This document shows, in pieces, positions 16,547 to 24,692 of a DNA stretch of 64,000 bases. Source of the DNA: Polyangia bacterium (GTDB lineage Bacteria > Myxococcota_A > Polyangia > Polyangiales > JAUICN01); contig JAUICN010000002.1 of assembly GCA_030427835.1 (NCBI GenBank), forward strand, positions 124,001 to 188,000, given 5' to 3'. Every line of letters starts with the position of its first letter. The stretch's first letter is position 1. The notes under the pieces are model-generated. The model did not search any database. It was given only the letters and a program-made list of their open reading frames with translations, and had not been told where the DNA came from. Made by a program: the position numbers and the translations under genes.

Positions 16547-18004
16547 TCAAAGGTGGGGTTGGATTTGTTGGAGTAGGTTGGGGATGTCGGGGTTGCCCGG
16601 GTCAAGCTGTTGGGCACGGCGTAGGGATTCCAGGGCATCGGGCCAGTCTTCTGTGCTTATCCAGGCGCGGGTTTCTTCCAGTGCGTCCTTCGCAGCCTCT
16701 TCCTTTTCGTGGGGGCTTAGGGGTGTTGCGTCCTCCACAGGGGTGGCGTCTACGGCGATGGACGCGTCCTGGGGGGCACCCGCGTCGCTTGCAACAACGC
16801 TGGCGTCTGAACTGTTTTCTAGTGGTGGTGGGCTGACTTCGCTGGACTGGGTTGGATGGGCGTTTGCAGCCGTGTCCGCTCCCGCATCCTGTGGGTTGGG
16901 GTTTTCGGGAAAGGCGGGTTGATCTCCCAGGGGTTCAATGGGCCCCCCGGTTTGTAGTTGCCAAACAAGCCAAGCTCCTGCTGTGCCGAAGAGAGCGACG
17001 AGTGCCACGGTGCTCCACAGAGTATTCCACCGTGTATTCCACAGTGTGGTGCGTGTTTTGTGCTTACGAGCGCCGCTCGAGGCGAGCTGGGATTCTGTGG
17101 GTGCTGTGCTGTCCAGACGTGTGCCCTTCAGGAGGCCGGCTTGCCGGTAGGCATGATGTAGTGAGTCGGCGAGGTGGTGGGCGCTTTGGTAGCGGTAGGC
17201 CGGTCGTTTTTCCAGGCCTTTCATCACCACGTGATCCACTTGATGGGGCACGGCCCTCGCGGAACCTGTGCCGTGGCGCCCTGCCACTTTGCTTGGCAAC
17301 GATGGGCTGTCGTGAATGACGTTTTGGGCCACTTGAATGGCGTCTGTGCCGGGGAATGCGCGCTGCCCGCACACCGCTTCATAGAGCACAGCCGCCATGG
17401 AAAACAAATCGCTTGCGGCACTGTACAGTCCCTCGGTGAGGGTTTCGGGTGCGGCGTAGCAGGGGGTACCCAGGAACTGGCCTTCCTGGGTAAGGCTTGC
17501 GTTGGGAACGCGGGCTACTCCGAAATCGCCAAGCTTGATGTCGCCGGTTTCGAGCATGAGCAGGTTGTCGGGTTTGATGTCCCGGTGAACGATGCCTGCC
17601 CCGTGGGCGGTGTCGATGGCCTGGGCGGTTTGCCGTGCCAGTTGAACCACGTGTTCTGGGCTGAGGGCGCCCCTTTCGCGGATCCAATGTTTGAGGGTTG
17701 TCCCGGGCACGTACTCCATGACCAGAAACGGGCCCAGCGTCTCGTCTTCTCCCACATCGAATACCTGGACGATGTGGGGATGTTGCAAACGTGCAGCGGC
17801 CCTGGCTTCGTTTTTGAAGCGTTCCAGGAACTTCGTTCGCGCTTGGTCGTCCGGGTGTGCTTCTGTGATCAGATGGCTGCGCAACACCTTGATGGCCACC
17901 GCCCGATCCAGTTCTGGGTCGCGCCCCAGGTACACGTGGCCCATGGCGCCGCTGCCGAGCGGGCCGTCGACGGTGTAGCGGCCAATTTGGTGGGGGGTTT
18001 CCAC
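16547..18004 (-). CDS. Transmembrane Ser/Thr protein kinase
   Basis: Hanks-type kinase followed by one membrane helix and an outside tail. The domain starts IGRYTVDGPLGSGAMGHVYLG (nucleotide loop). VAIKVL holds the ATP-anchoring Lys, HRDIKPDN the catalytic loop, LGDFGVAR the metal-binding DFG, and GTPCYAAPE the activation-segment end. A helix (WSTVALVALFGTAGAWLVW) precedes an Asp/Ala/Pro-rich extracytoplasmic linker and a terminal helical hairpin that looks like a single TPR. The frame is open upstream to 18193, overlapping pyruvate kinase; I prefer the GTG at 18004 directly before the domain, but no ribosome site supports it, so the start is uncertain. It follows pyk by about 100 bp. Confidence 0.9.
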   Translation of the reverse strand: METPHQIGRYTVDGPLGSGAMGHVYLGRDPELDRAVAIKVLRSHLITEAHPDDQARTKFLERFKNEARAAARLQHPHIVQVFDVGEDETLGPFLVMEYVPGTTLKHWIRERGALSPEHVVQLARQTAQAIDTAHGAGIVHRDIKPDNLLMLETGDIKLGDFGVARVPNASLTQEGQFLGTPCYAAPETLTEGLYSAASDLFSMAAVLYEAVCGQRAFPGTDAIQVAQNVIHDSPSLPSKVAGRHGTGSARAVPHQVDHVVMKGLEKRPAYRYQSAHHLADSLHHAYRQAGLLKGTRLDSTAPTESQLASSGARKHKTRTTLWNTRWNTLWSTVALVALFGTAGAWLVWQLQTGGPIEPLGDQPAFPENPNPQDAGADTAANAHPTQSSEVSPPPLENSSDASVVASDAGAPQDASIAVDATPVEDATPLSPHEKEEAAKDALEETRAWISTEDWPDALESLRRAQQLDPGNPDIPNLLQQIQPHL

Positions 18005-18108
18005 GGGTCGGGGTGGGTTAACACGGCCACGCCCTGCCGACGAATTGTGGAACCCTATTGTCTGGAGATTTTCAGACGTGATCCAGCCTTTCTCGGAGGG
18101 TTGCTCGT

Positions 18109-19524
18109 CTAGATTTGGTGGAGTTTGACCGCGTTGGGCCGCCCGGAGGGGGGCCAGCCGGTGACCATGGCAAAGGTGTCTCCCCGTTTGCAAAGGCCCT
18201 CACGAACCAAAAGCGAGACGGCAATACGTAGGGTTTCTTCCATATCTTCTGGGGGTACTTCCACAAAGGGGCGCACTCCCCAGCTCAGGGCAAGCTGTTG
18301 GGCCACCTGGGCGTTTGGGGTGATCGCGATGATGGGCGCGTGGGGCCGGTATTCCGAGAGCAGGCGTGCGGAATGCCCTCCCTTGGTGAACACGACGACG
18401 GCTTTCAGGGGCATGACTGTCGCCATCAGGGCAGCTGCCCGGGCGGCCGCGTTGGACAGCTCCCATTCACCGCTATTGTCCAGGTGCTGCATGTGAAGGC
18501 TCGAAGGTGAAAGGGTGCCTGAGAATATCTGCCCCTCCACCTCCTGAATGATGGCTGCCATCATTCGAACGGCCTCAATGGGGTATTGGCCGGATGCGGT
18601 CTCTCCGCTGAGCATGACCGCGTCGGTTTCGTCGAGAACTGCGTTGGCCACGTCGGCTGCTTCTGCCCGGGTGGGCCGGGGGTTGCGGATCATGGAATCC
18701 AACATTTGGGTGGCCGTGATGACAATCTTTCCGCGCTTGTTGGCCTCCTGGATCAATCGCTTTTGAACCAGGGGCACTTTTTCGGGGCCCACTTCCACGC
18801 CAAGATCCCCGCGGGCTACCATGAGCCCGTCTGCCTGATCGGCGATGGCTTCCATGTTTTCAATGGCTTCGGGCTTTTCCATTTTGGCGATGACGGGCGT
18901 GCCGTTGGCCAGTTCCTGGGCCTCGGCTACGTCCGCGGCGGTACGCACAAAGGAGAGTGCGAGGTAGTCCACCTTGAGCTCCTGCACTGCGAAGGCCAGG
19001 TCCCGCTTGTCCTTTTCGGTCAACGATGGGGTGGAGATCTTTACACCCGGTAGGTTGACCCCCTTGTTGTTGGAAAGCTCGCCTCCCGCTTCGACCCTAC
19101 ATTCTACGTCGTTGCCCCGTACGGCCGTAACCTCCAGGTGCAGCAGGCCATCGTCCAGGGCGATGGTATCGCCCACTTTTACATCGTTAGGGAGCTCCTT
19201 GTAGCTCACAGACACTCGCTCCGCCGTTCCTGGAACGTCTTCCGTGGTGAGGGTAAAGGTTTGTCCTTCCACCAGGGTGACAGGCCCCTGCGCGAATTTT
19301 CCGGTTCGCATTTTGGGTCCGCATAGGTCAGCCAGGATGGCCACCGGGTTGCGAAGCTCGTTTGCGACGGATCGTACGGTGTTGGCAAGGGCACGGTGGC
19401 TGTCGTGGTCCCCGTGGGAAAAGTTGAGACGGGCGCAATTCATGCCCGCGCGGATCAGGGCCTCGATACGCTCGCGGGATTGGGTGGCTGGGCCGAGTGT
19501 GCAAACAATCTTAGCGCGCTTCAC
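18109..19524 (-). CDS. pyk: Pyruvate kinase
   Basis: Final glycolytic enzyme, transferring phosphate from phosphoenolpyruvate to ADP. From GTG at 19524 the protein is 471 residues, the usual length; AAGGAAG upstream is a good ribosome site and the start KRAKIVCTLGPATQ is canonical. Active-site stretches are present: RLNFSHG (residues 32-38), LADLCGPKMRTG, the MVARGDLGVEVG metal/phosphate loop, ITATQMLDSM and DAVMLSGETA. The C-terminal regulatory domain ends with GDTFAMVTGWPPSGRPNAV. A frame continues upstream to 19992, but it runs through the divergent zinc-ribbon gene and is not coding. Confidence 0.97.
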   Translation of the reverse strand: MKRAKIVCTLGPATQSRERIEALIRAGMNCARLNFSHGDHDSHRALANTVRSVANELRNPVAILADLCGPKMRTGKFAQGPVTLVEGQTFTLTTEDVPGTAERVSVSYKELPNDVKVGDTIALDDGLLHLEVTAVRGNDVECRVEAGGELSNNKGVNLPGVKISTPSLTEKDKRDLAFAVQELKVDYLALSFVRTAADVAEAQELANGTPVIAKMEKPEAIENMEAIADQADGLMVARGDLGVEVGPEKVPLVQKRLIQEANKRGKIVITATQMLDSMIRNPRPTRAEAADVANAVLDETDAVMLSGETASGQYPIEAVRMMAAIIQEVEGQIFSGTLSPSSLHMQHLDNSGEWELSNAAARAAALMATVMPLKAVVVFTKGGHSARLLSEYRPHAPIIAITPNAQVAQQLALSWGVRPFVEVPPEDMEETLRIAVSLLVREGLCKRGDTFAMVTGWPPSGRPNAVKLHQI

Positions 19525-19569
19525 GGATGCTTCCTTTGGACCAAAGGCGGTCTGGGGTACGATGGTGCC
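19525..19569. promoter_or_regulatory. 45-bp divergent spacer between pyk and the zinc-ribbon gene
   Basis: Two divergent genes start 45 bp apart, so their promoters must overlap or lie inside one of the genes. The spacer carries the pyk ribosome site (AAGGAAG on the - strand). No recognisable -35/-10 pair. Confidence 0.3.
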
Positions 19570-20865
19570 ATGTTTTGCACAGCCTGTGGTGGGGACTTGA
19601 TGGATACGGCAAAGTTTTGCCAGCACTGCGGGGTTCCGGTGTCCAAGGACGCGGGCGAATCCCCCTCGGCGGCTCAGCCAGGGACGGATACGGCCGTGGC
19701 CAGTGAATTGGTGTCGGGTCCGTCTTCTGGGATTGCACCGACGCCAGGTCAATCTGCGCAGGTGGCAAAACGCACGATGATGATGGGCGCCGTGTCGGCC
19801 GATCAGGTGCTCGCCGCAGCAAAGGAAGCCCAGGCGAAAAACGAAGTCACAACCGGCCCGGGTGGCACCGCCAGGCAAGCCGCCGCCCCTAGGGAGGTAC
19901 CGCCGGGGGACGACGGTGATCGATCCAAGGAAGAGAGCCAGAAACAGCGTGCTACGGCTCCGACGGTACGGGCATCCCTCGAAGACGTGCACGCAGCCCG
20001 TGCATCGCGGGAGGAAAGCGCCGATCGTGCGTCATCGTTTTTGCCCTCAAATCCTGGTGTCTGGGAGGGGCATTCCGAGCGGCCTCCATCTGGACAGGGG
20101 GGCGGAGATTCCTGGGGGGATGAGGATGGTTTTTCTTCACGGGTGTCGCTTTCCGTGGCTGGAGTCCCGTCCAAGCGTTCTGGGTGGGTGATTTTGTTGG
20201 GGGTGGCCCTGGGTTGTTTCGGAACGGGTGCGTTGGCCATGCGGTTTTTGTTTCCTGTGGAGTCGGGTGGCGGTGAAGTTCCAGGCGCCGTGGATGAATC
20301 CAGTGGCTTGGAGGTGGCGGTGGGCGTTCCCACGGAACCTGGCAAGGAGATCATCGGGGGTGATGGGCCGGGCGAGATCCTTTCCGGTGGTGCGACGGTG
20401 AAAGGCCGCGTGGCTGCCGGTTCGGCCGCGGGATCCGATGTTGTAGGGTCCGACGTTGTGGGGGATTCCAGGTCGGACCGGAACGGGGCCACCGCCCCAG
20501 GGCAGCAACGCCGTGGCACAGCAACCGGATCGGGTGATCCCTTGCCCAGCATGGAAGTGCCCGATGATCGGGACATTGCCATGGAAATGTACGGGGCCCA
20601 GGTACGTTCGGTGATTCGCAGGTACTACGCGCCCCGGGCTCGCAGTTGTTTTGAAAGGGTGTTGCGCAATGCGCCCTCGGTGCATGGCACCGTGGTGGTC
20701 GGTTTTGTCATTGGCAATGATGGTCAGGTCAGTTCCAGCACGGTGGCGCGAAACACCACGGGCCACGAATTGTTGGGGCGTTGTTTGGCCGGGCAGGTGA
20801 ACACCTGGCGACTTCCGGCCCCACCGGATGGGCCGCTTGAGCTGGAGATGCCCTTCTCCAACTGA
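19570..20865 (+). CDS. Zinc-ribbon membrane protein with AgmX/PglI-type C-terminal domain
   Basis: A 431-residue protein with three parts. Residues 1-22 form a zinc ribbon (CTAC ... CQHC). A long Ala/Gly/Ser linker follows, and a single membrane helix (VILLGVALGCFGTGALAMRFLF, near residue 205) is flanked by low-complexity sequence. The last ~95 residues (DRDIAMEMYGAQVRSVIRRYYAPRARSCFE ... TWRLPAPPDG) match the AgmX/PglI C-terminal domain, a TonB-C-like module of myxobacterial gliding and envelope proteins. The cytosolic ribbon plus periplasmic TonB-like end suggests linking an inner-membrane motor or sensor to outer-membrane partners. It is followed at 44 bp by the double-receiver gene. Confidence 0.85.
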   Translation: MFCTACGGDLMDTAKFCQHCGVPVSKDAGESPSAAQPGTDTAVASELVSGPSSGIAPTPGQSAQVAKRTMMMGAVSADQVLAAAKEAQAKNEVTTGPGGTARQAAAPREVPPGDDGDRSKEESQKQRATAPTVRASLEDVHAARASREESADRASSFLPSNPGVWEGHSERPPSGQGGGDSWGDEDGFSSRVSLSVAGVPSKRSGWVILLGVALGCFGTGALAMRFLFPVESGGGEVPGAVDESSGLEVAVGVPTEPGKEIIGGDGPGEILSGGATVKGRVAAGSAAGSDVVGSDVVGDSRSDRNGATAPGQQRRGTATGSGDPLPSMEVPDDRDIAMEMYGAQVRSVIRRYYAPRARSCFERVLRNAPSVHGTVVVGFVIGNDGQVSSSTVARNTTGHELLGRCLAGQVNTWRLPAPPDGPLELEMPFSN

Positions 20866-20909
20866 TGATAATTGGCGGCTTTTTGATGAGGTGGGCATGA
20901 TGCGACAGG

Positions 20910-21893
20910 ATGGCCACCGGTGGCGAGATTTTGATTGTGAGTGCGAGCGAATCCGATCGGGAGGGTTTGCGCGGGTACTTTGAACAGTTGGGGTATTCCT
21001 GCACCTGCCTTGGGGGGCTGCGGGAGTTTCGCGGCCTGGTGGAGAAGAAGTTTTTCCCTGTCGCAATTTTGGACGGGGATCTGGACGTGGAGGGCGCAGG
21101 CCTGGACCTGCTGCGGTGGATGCGTGACTGTTCTGAGGCCACTGCATGTGTCGTATTGTCGGATCGTCGTGCGTTTGGGTTCGCGGTGGAAGCGTTTCGT
21201 TTGGGTGCGGACGACGTTGTACTGAAGACGCCAGATTCCCTGCCGCACCTTCGGAAAGTGGTGGAAGTGGCCATGGAGCGGGGGGGCGCCCAGCAACGGG
21301 GAAGTGCGCTTCTGCGTGATGTTCACCGCACGTTGGCGGAGGCCACACGAATCATGCTGCGGTTGGCCCGGCGCCACTACGCAGATGTTTCTCCAGGGTC
21401 AGGAAGTGGGTTTCGCCCGTCGATTCTATTGGTGGACCACGAACCCTCGGTGGTTCAACGCCTCATGGCTGTGGCCCAGGAAAAGGATTGGGCCTGTGAA
21501 ACTGTACCCAACGGGGGAACGGCGTTGGATCGTACCAGTCACCAAAAGGTGGATGTGGTGGTGTGCAGCTCTTCGCTGATGGATTTGAGTGGCGACGTGG
21601 TGATCAAGAGCGTGCAGGCGCGCCAGGCGTCCACCCTTGGGCTGGTCTACGCAGTTCCAGGTGGAGAACATACCCAGGGTGGGCACATTGACCGCTACCG
21701 GGAAGGGCGGTTGGATGAGACCGTGAGGCCGTTTCACAATGTTCAGCAGCTTGTGGATGAGATGACCCGTGCGGTGGCCCAGGTGGTTTCTTCGCATCGG
21801 GATCGACGCGTGCTTCAGGCGTTCCGATCGGAGCATGAAACGTTTTTCCGTGGAATGGCAGACCTGACCCGACGATTGGAACGGTTGTTGTAG
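20910..21893 (+). CDS. Double receiver-domain protein, second receiver degenerate
   Basis: A 327-residue cytosolic protein with two CheY-like halves. The first (residues about 5-125) has ILIVSASESD, a phosphoacceptor candidate D55 in VAILDGDLD and a closing VVLKTPDSLPHL, whose Lys is the expected conserved lysine. The second (about 171-300) opens ILLVDHEPSVVQRL, but the strand that should carry the phospho-Asp reads VVVCSSSLMDLSG, so it probably cannot be phosphorylated in the usual way. There is no output domain, only a short helical tail. It sits between the AgmX-type gene and the OmpA-family gene, 5 bp before the latter, suggesting a common operon that controls envelope behaviour. Confidence 0.8.
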   Translation: MATGGEILIVSASESDREGLRGYFEQLGYSCTCLGGLREFRGLVEKKFFPVAILDGDLDVEGAGLDLLRWMRDCSEATACVVLSDRRAFGFAVEAFRLGADDVVLKTPDSLPHLRKVVEVAMERGGAQQRGSALLRDVHRTLAEATRIMLRLARRHYADVSPGSGSGFRPSILLVDHEPSVVQRLMAVAQEKDWACETVPNGGTALDRTSHQKVDVVVCSSSLMDLSGDVVIKSVQARQASTLGLVYAVPGGEHTQGGHIDRYREGRLDETVRPFHNVQQLVDEMTRAVAQVVSSHRDRRVLQAFRSEHETFFRGMADLTRRLERLL

Positions 21894-21898
21894 AGTTC

Positions 21899-24487
21899 GT
21901 GGTAGTGTTTCGGTTCATGACTTGCTTTGTGGGGAGGATTTTTTCAGGAAGTACCCTTTGGGCCCTATTCCTGGTGGCAACTGTGGTGGCATCTGGGTTT
22001 GCCGGTACGCAGGATGCCAGTGCCCAGAGTGTCGGCGCCCAAGATGTGGGCACCGAGGATTTCGATGATTTTGATGCTGAGTTTGACGAGCCGGCGGCAG
22101 TTTCTCCAGAACCCGAACCGCCAGCGCCGGAACTTCCAGTGGCTGAACCGCCAATGCCTGAACCGCCAGCGGCCGAGCTGCCCCCCCCAGGGCCGGTGGT
22201 GGATGATGTTCCAGCAGATTCTTCGGATTTTGATGTGGAGGACTCCGATGCAGATTTTGCGGGAGATGGTGAGGCCTTGGAGTATGGCGAGCCCGCGGGG
22301 TATACCGAGCCGCCCTCCCCGGAACCCACAGAGTTGACGGGATCTGGAGAAGAACCCCATGCCCCCGTGGCGGAAGCCCCGGCTGAAAAGCCCACGTCGA
22401 ACGCTGAGCCCTCCGTCGGTAAAACAGCAGGCACCGTGACTCTCCCGGTGCCTGGATCAGTTGAACCTGCCAACGCGGTTCACAATACGATGCTTGGGTC
22501 CACGGGTGGTGTGCGGGTAGTGGATGCGCGGCCGGCAGAGTTGGGCACGTTTCGATTGCAGTTGGCGACTGAGTTCTTTGGGAAGAATGGTTTTATTAAC
22601 GACAACGATGGCCATAGTCACATCGGTGCGTTTTTGTCTGCGAGTGCCGCGATCCATGAACGGGTGGAAATCTTTGGATCCCTATCAAGTATTGCCAATG
22701 CCAATCGCTCGGAAGAGCCAGAACTGTTTCAGGTGTTGGGTGATCTGACACTGGGTGCCAAGTCTGCTTATGAGGTTTTGCCCTGGTTGCATGTGGGTGG
22801 TTTTGCGGAACTTGGCCTGTTGAACACGGTTGGAGATATCGGAGTGGTGTTTTCCAGCACGAGCCTGAAGCTGGGGGGCACCGCCACGGCAGACTTTAGG
22901 AAGTTTGATCCGCAGCTGCCTCTCATTGGGCGGTTCAACTTGGGGTACTTCTTTGACAACTCGTCCAAGCTTATCTCGGGCACTGAAAAGGCGCGATACA
23001 ACGCCCTGGATCCGGACGACCGGGAGTCGTTTGCCCTGGAGGAGCGCCACCTGGTGACTGCGGTGGAACGGTATGCGTTGAATATTAACCGTTCGGACAT
23101 GTTGTCTATCGGCCTGGGCGCGGAGGGGGTTCTGGAGCCTGTGCCGGGTACGTTTGTGCACCCCTTGTTTGAGTGGAACTGGGGAATTCCCGTGAATCGA
23201 CAGGGGTATGACTGCCTGTTTATTCCCTCCTCTGAGGGGAGCTCTACCCCTGCGGGGGTGGACGGGTGCTTGGGCGTGCAGGGTTCCCGTGCCTATCCGA
23301 TGTGGATGACGGTGGGTGCACGGGTGCGGCCGCCGGTGGAGGGGCTCAGTGCCTTCTTTGCGGTGGATATTGGCCTTACAGGTACCAAGACGTTTGTGCG
23401 GGAACTGGCTCCCAACGCCCCCTACATGGTCATGTTGGGTGTCTCCTATGCCTACGACACCCGGCCCCGGGTGGAAATTCGCGAGGTTGCCTTGGAGTCC
23501 GTGGTTGAGGATTCGGTGGACGAAGCCGCGACCGAAGGGGACTCGGTGGAGGAAACTGCGGCGCTTGCTGTGTTGGAGGCTCGGATTCGTGGGCGGGTGG
23601 TTTCCACAGAGGACGAGCGGCCCATCGAGGGGGCGGTAGTGCAGTTTGTGGGGCGTGATTTGAGCGCGCTCTACACCGACGGGGATGGTGGTTTCACAAG
23701 TTATCGGTTTGAGCCCGGCCAGGTATCCATGGCGATTACCCACGTGGGCTATTTGGATGGTTCCTGCGATGTGGTGCTTGGAACCCCTGCGGAAGGCGCG
23801 GAGTTTGAAGACCTTGAGGTGATCTGCCCACTGGAGCCCGTGGCCAAGTCAGGAATGGTGCAAGGGATGGCCCGTGATGACCGGAATCGGCCTGTGGCGG
23901 TGTCCATGGTATTGGAGGGGGCATCGGATTTTTCACAGACGGTTCGTTCGGATGACACCGGTGCGATTCAGATTGAGGGGTTGGATGCGGGTGACTACCG
24001 ATTGCGGGTGACGGACGAAGCCTTTTTTGCCCAGGTGCATCTGTTTACGTTGGAACCCCGAGGCAGCCATCGCCTGGAGCTTGTGCTGCATCGGCGCCCC
24101 CGTCAGCGGCTGGTGTCTCTACGGGAGAACTCCCTGCGGTTGCGCAAGCGGATTCGCTTTGCTCCCGGGACTGCAGATATTTCCGAGAGGAGCTTGCCTT
24201 TGGTGGAAGAGATCGCCGATGTGTTGCTGCGGGAATCCCGCATCAAGTTGATCGAAATCCGCGGACACACGGACAATCGCGGACCCCAGGACGTGAATCA
24301 AAAGCTCTCGGAGGAACGGGCGGATGCCGTGCGTCAACAGCTGATGCGTTTGGGTGTGCCTTCCCAACGGCTGCAAGTGCGCGGATTCGGTGCCTCTCGG
24401 CCCATCGTTCCAAACATCACAAGTGCCAACCGCGCCCGCAATCGGCGTGTGGACGTGGCCATCCTGGAAAGCGAACCTGAGGAATAG
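21899..24487 (+). CDS. Large OmpA-family outer-membrane protein with regulatory-like beta domains
   Basis: An 862-residue exported protein. The signal peptide ends near ASAQ (residue 43). An acidic, Pro-rich linker (about 50-170) includes five tandem pentapeptides (EPPAP, ELPVA, EPPMP, EPPAA, ELPPP). Residues about 190-530 alternate in a way expected of an outer-membrane beta barrel. Two carboxypeptidase-regulatory-like domains follow (about 560-620, RIRGRVVSTEDERPIEGA; and 660-720, GMVQGMARDDRNRPVAV). The C-terminal 112 residues (from 751) form an OmpA-like peptidoglycan-binding domain with IEIRGHTDNRG and NRARNRRVDV. ATG at 21917 is an alternative start. It ends 4 bp before the 24492-24658 structured element. 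Confidence 0.88.
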   Translation: MVVFRFMTCFVGRIFSGSTLWALFLVATVVASGFAGTQDASAQSVGAQDVGTEDFDDFDAEFDEPAAVSPEPEPPAPELPVAEPPMPEPPAAELPPPGPVVDDVPADSSDFDVEDSDADFAGDGEALEYGEPAGYTEPPSPEPTELTGSGEEPHAPVAEAPAEKPTSNAEPSVGKTAGTVTLPVPGSVEPANAVHNTMLGSTGGVRVVDARPAELGTFRLQLATEFFGKNGFINDNDGHSHIGAFLSASAAIHERVEIFGSLSSIANANRSEEPELFQVLGDLTLGAKSAYEVLPWLHVGGFAELGLLNTVGDIGVVFSSTSLKLGGTATADFRKFDPQLPLIGRFNLGYFFDNSSKLISGTEKARYNALDPDDRESFALEERHLVTAVERYALNINRSDMLSIGLGAEGVLEPVPGTFVHPLFEWNWGIPVNRQGYDCLFIPSSEGSSTPAGVDGCLGVQGSRAYPMWMTVGARVRPPVEGLSAFFAVDIGLTGTKTFVRELAPNAPYMVMLGVSYAYDTRPRVEIREVALESVVEDSVDEAATEGDSVEETAALAVLEARIRGRVVSTEDERPIEGAVVQFVGRDLSALYTDGDGGFTSYRFEPGQVSMAITHVGYLDGSCDVVLGTPAEGAEFEDLEVICPLEPVAKSGMVQGMARDDRNRPVAVSMVLEGASDFSQTVRSDDTGAIQIEGLDAGDYRLRVTDEAFFAQVHLFTLEPRGSHRLELVLHRRPRQRLVSLRENSLRLRKRIRFAPGTADISERSLPLVEEIADVLLRESRIKLIEIRGHTDNRGPQDVNQKLSEERADAVRQQLMRLGVPSQRLQVRGFGASRPIVPNITSANRARNRRVDVAILESEPEE
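22115..22189 (+). repeat. 15-bp tandem repeat, 5 units, in OmpA-family gene
   Basis: Five codon-phased 15-bp units encode E-P/L-P-x-x pentapeptides in the Pro-rich linker. Units vary by several bases, so they are older or more selected than the perfect repeats elsewhere in the window. Confidence 0.75.
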
Positions 24488-24491
24488 CGAG

Positions 24492-24658
24492 TCTAGACCG
24501 CTTCGCGTTTTACCTGATCGGCCCTCGGAGCCCAGCAAAGCGACCATGACCCTCCAACCTCCTCAACAATGTTCCTACATTGCCTCGTCGGTTGTCACGC
24601 CATGGTGGCTCCGCTGAACACCGATCATTCGTTCATCTAAAACGCGAAGCGGTCTAGA
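24492..24658. repeat. structured 167-bp element, copy 1
   Basis: The ends are perfect 21-bp inverted repeats (24492-24512 and 24638-24658; left arm TCTAGACCGCTTCGCGTTTT). Inside, TGATCGG/CCGATCA, GGAGCC/GGCTCC and ACCATG/CATGGT pair in nested order, and an apical CAATGT-TCCT-ACATTG hairpin closes it. The whole element can fold into one long interrupted stem. By hand about 107 of 125 internal positions match the copy at 54295-54452. It lies between the convergent OmpA-family and metalloprotease genes. The short open frame inside it is not conserved in the other copy, so it is not coding. Confidence 0.9.
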
Positions 24659-24692
24659 AAATGCCTGCGTACGGAGGGTTGCGTACGGAGGG

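Noticed and set aside
16547-18193. Kinase starting at 18193
   Set aside because: It would overlap the end of pyk by 85 bp and add 63 residues without likeness to kinases; GTG 18004 is preferred, though not proven.
18109-19992. Longer pyruvate kinase starting at 19992
   Set aside because: The extra 156 residues do not resemble pyruvate kinase and run through the divergent zinc-ribbon gene; the GTG at 19524 has a good ribosome site and the canonical start.
24546-24617. Tiny coding frame inside structured element copy 1
   Set aside because: The copy at 54.3 kb has a 1-bp difference that shifts the frame, so no peptide is conserved; structure is the conserved property.
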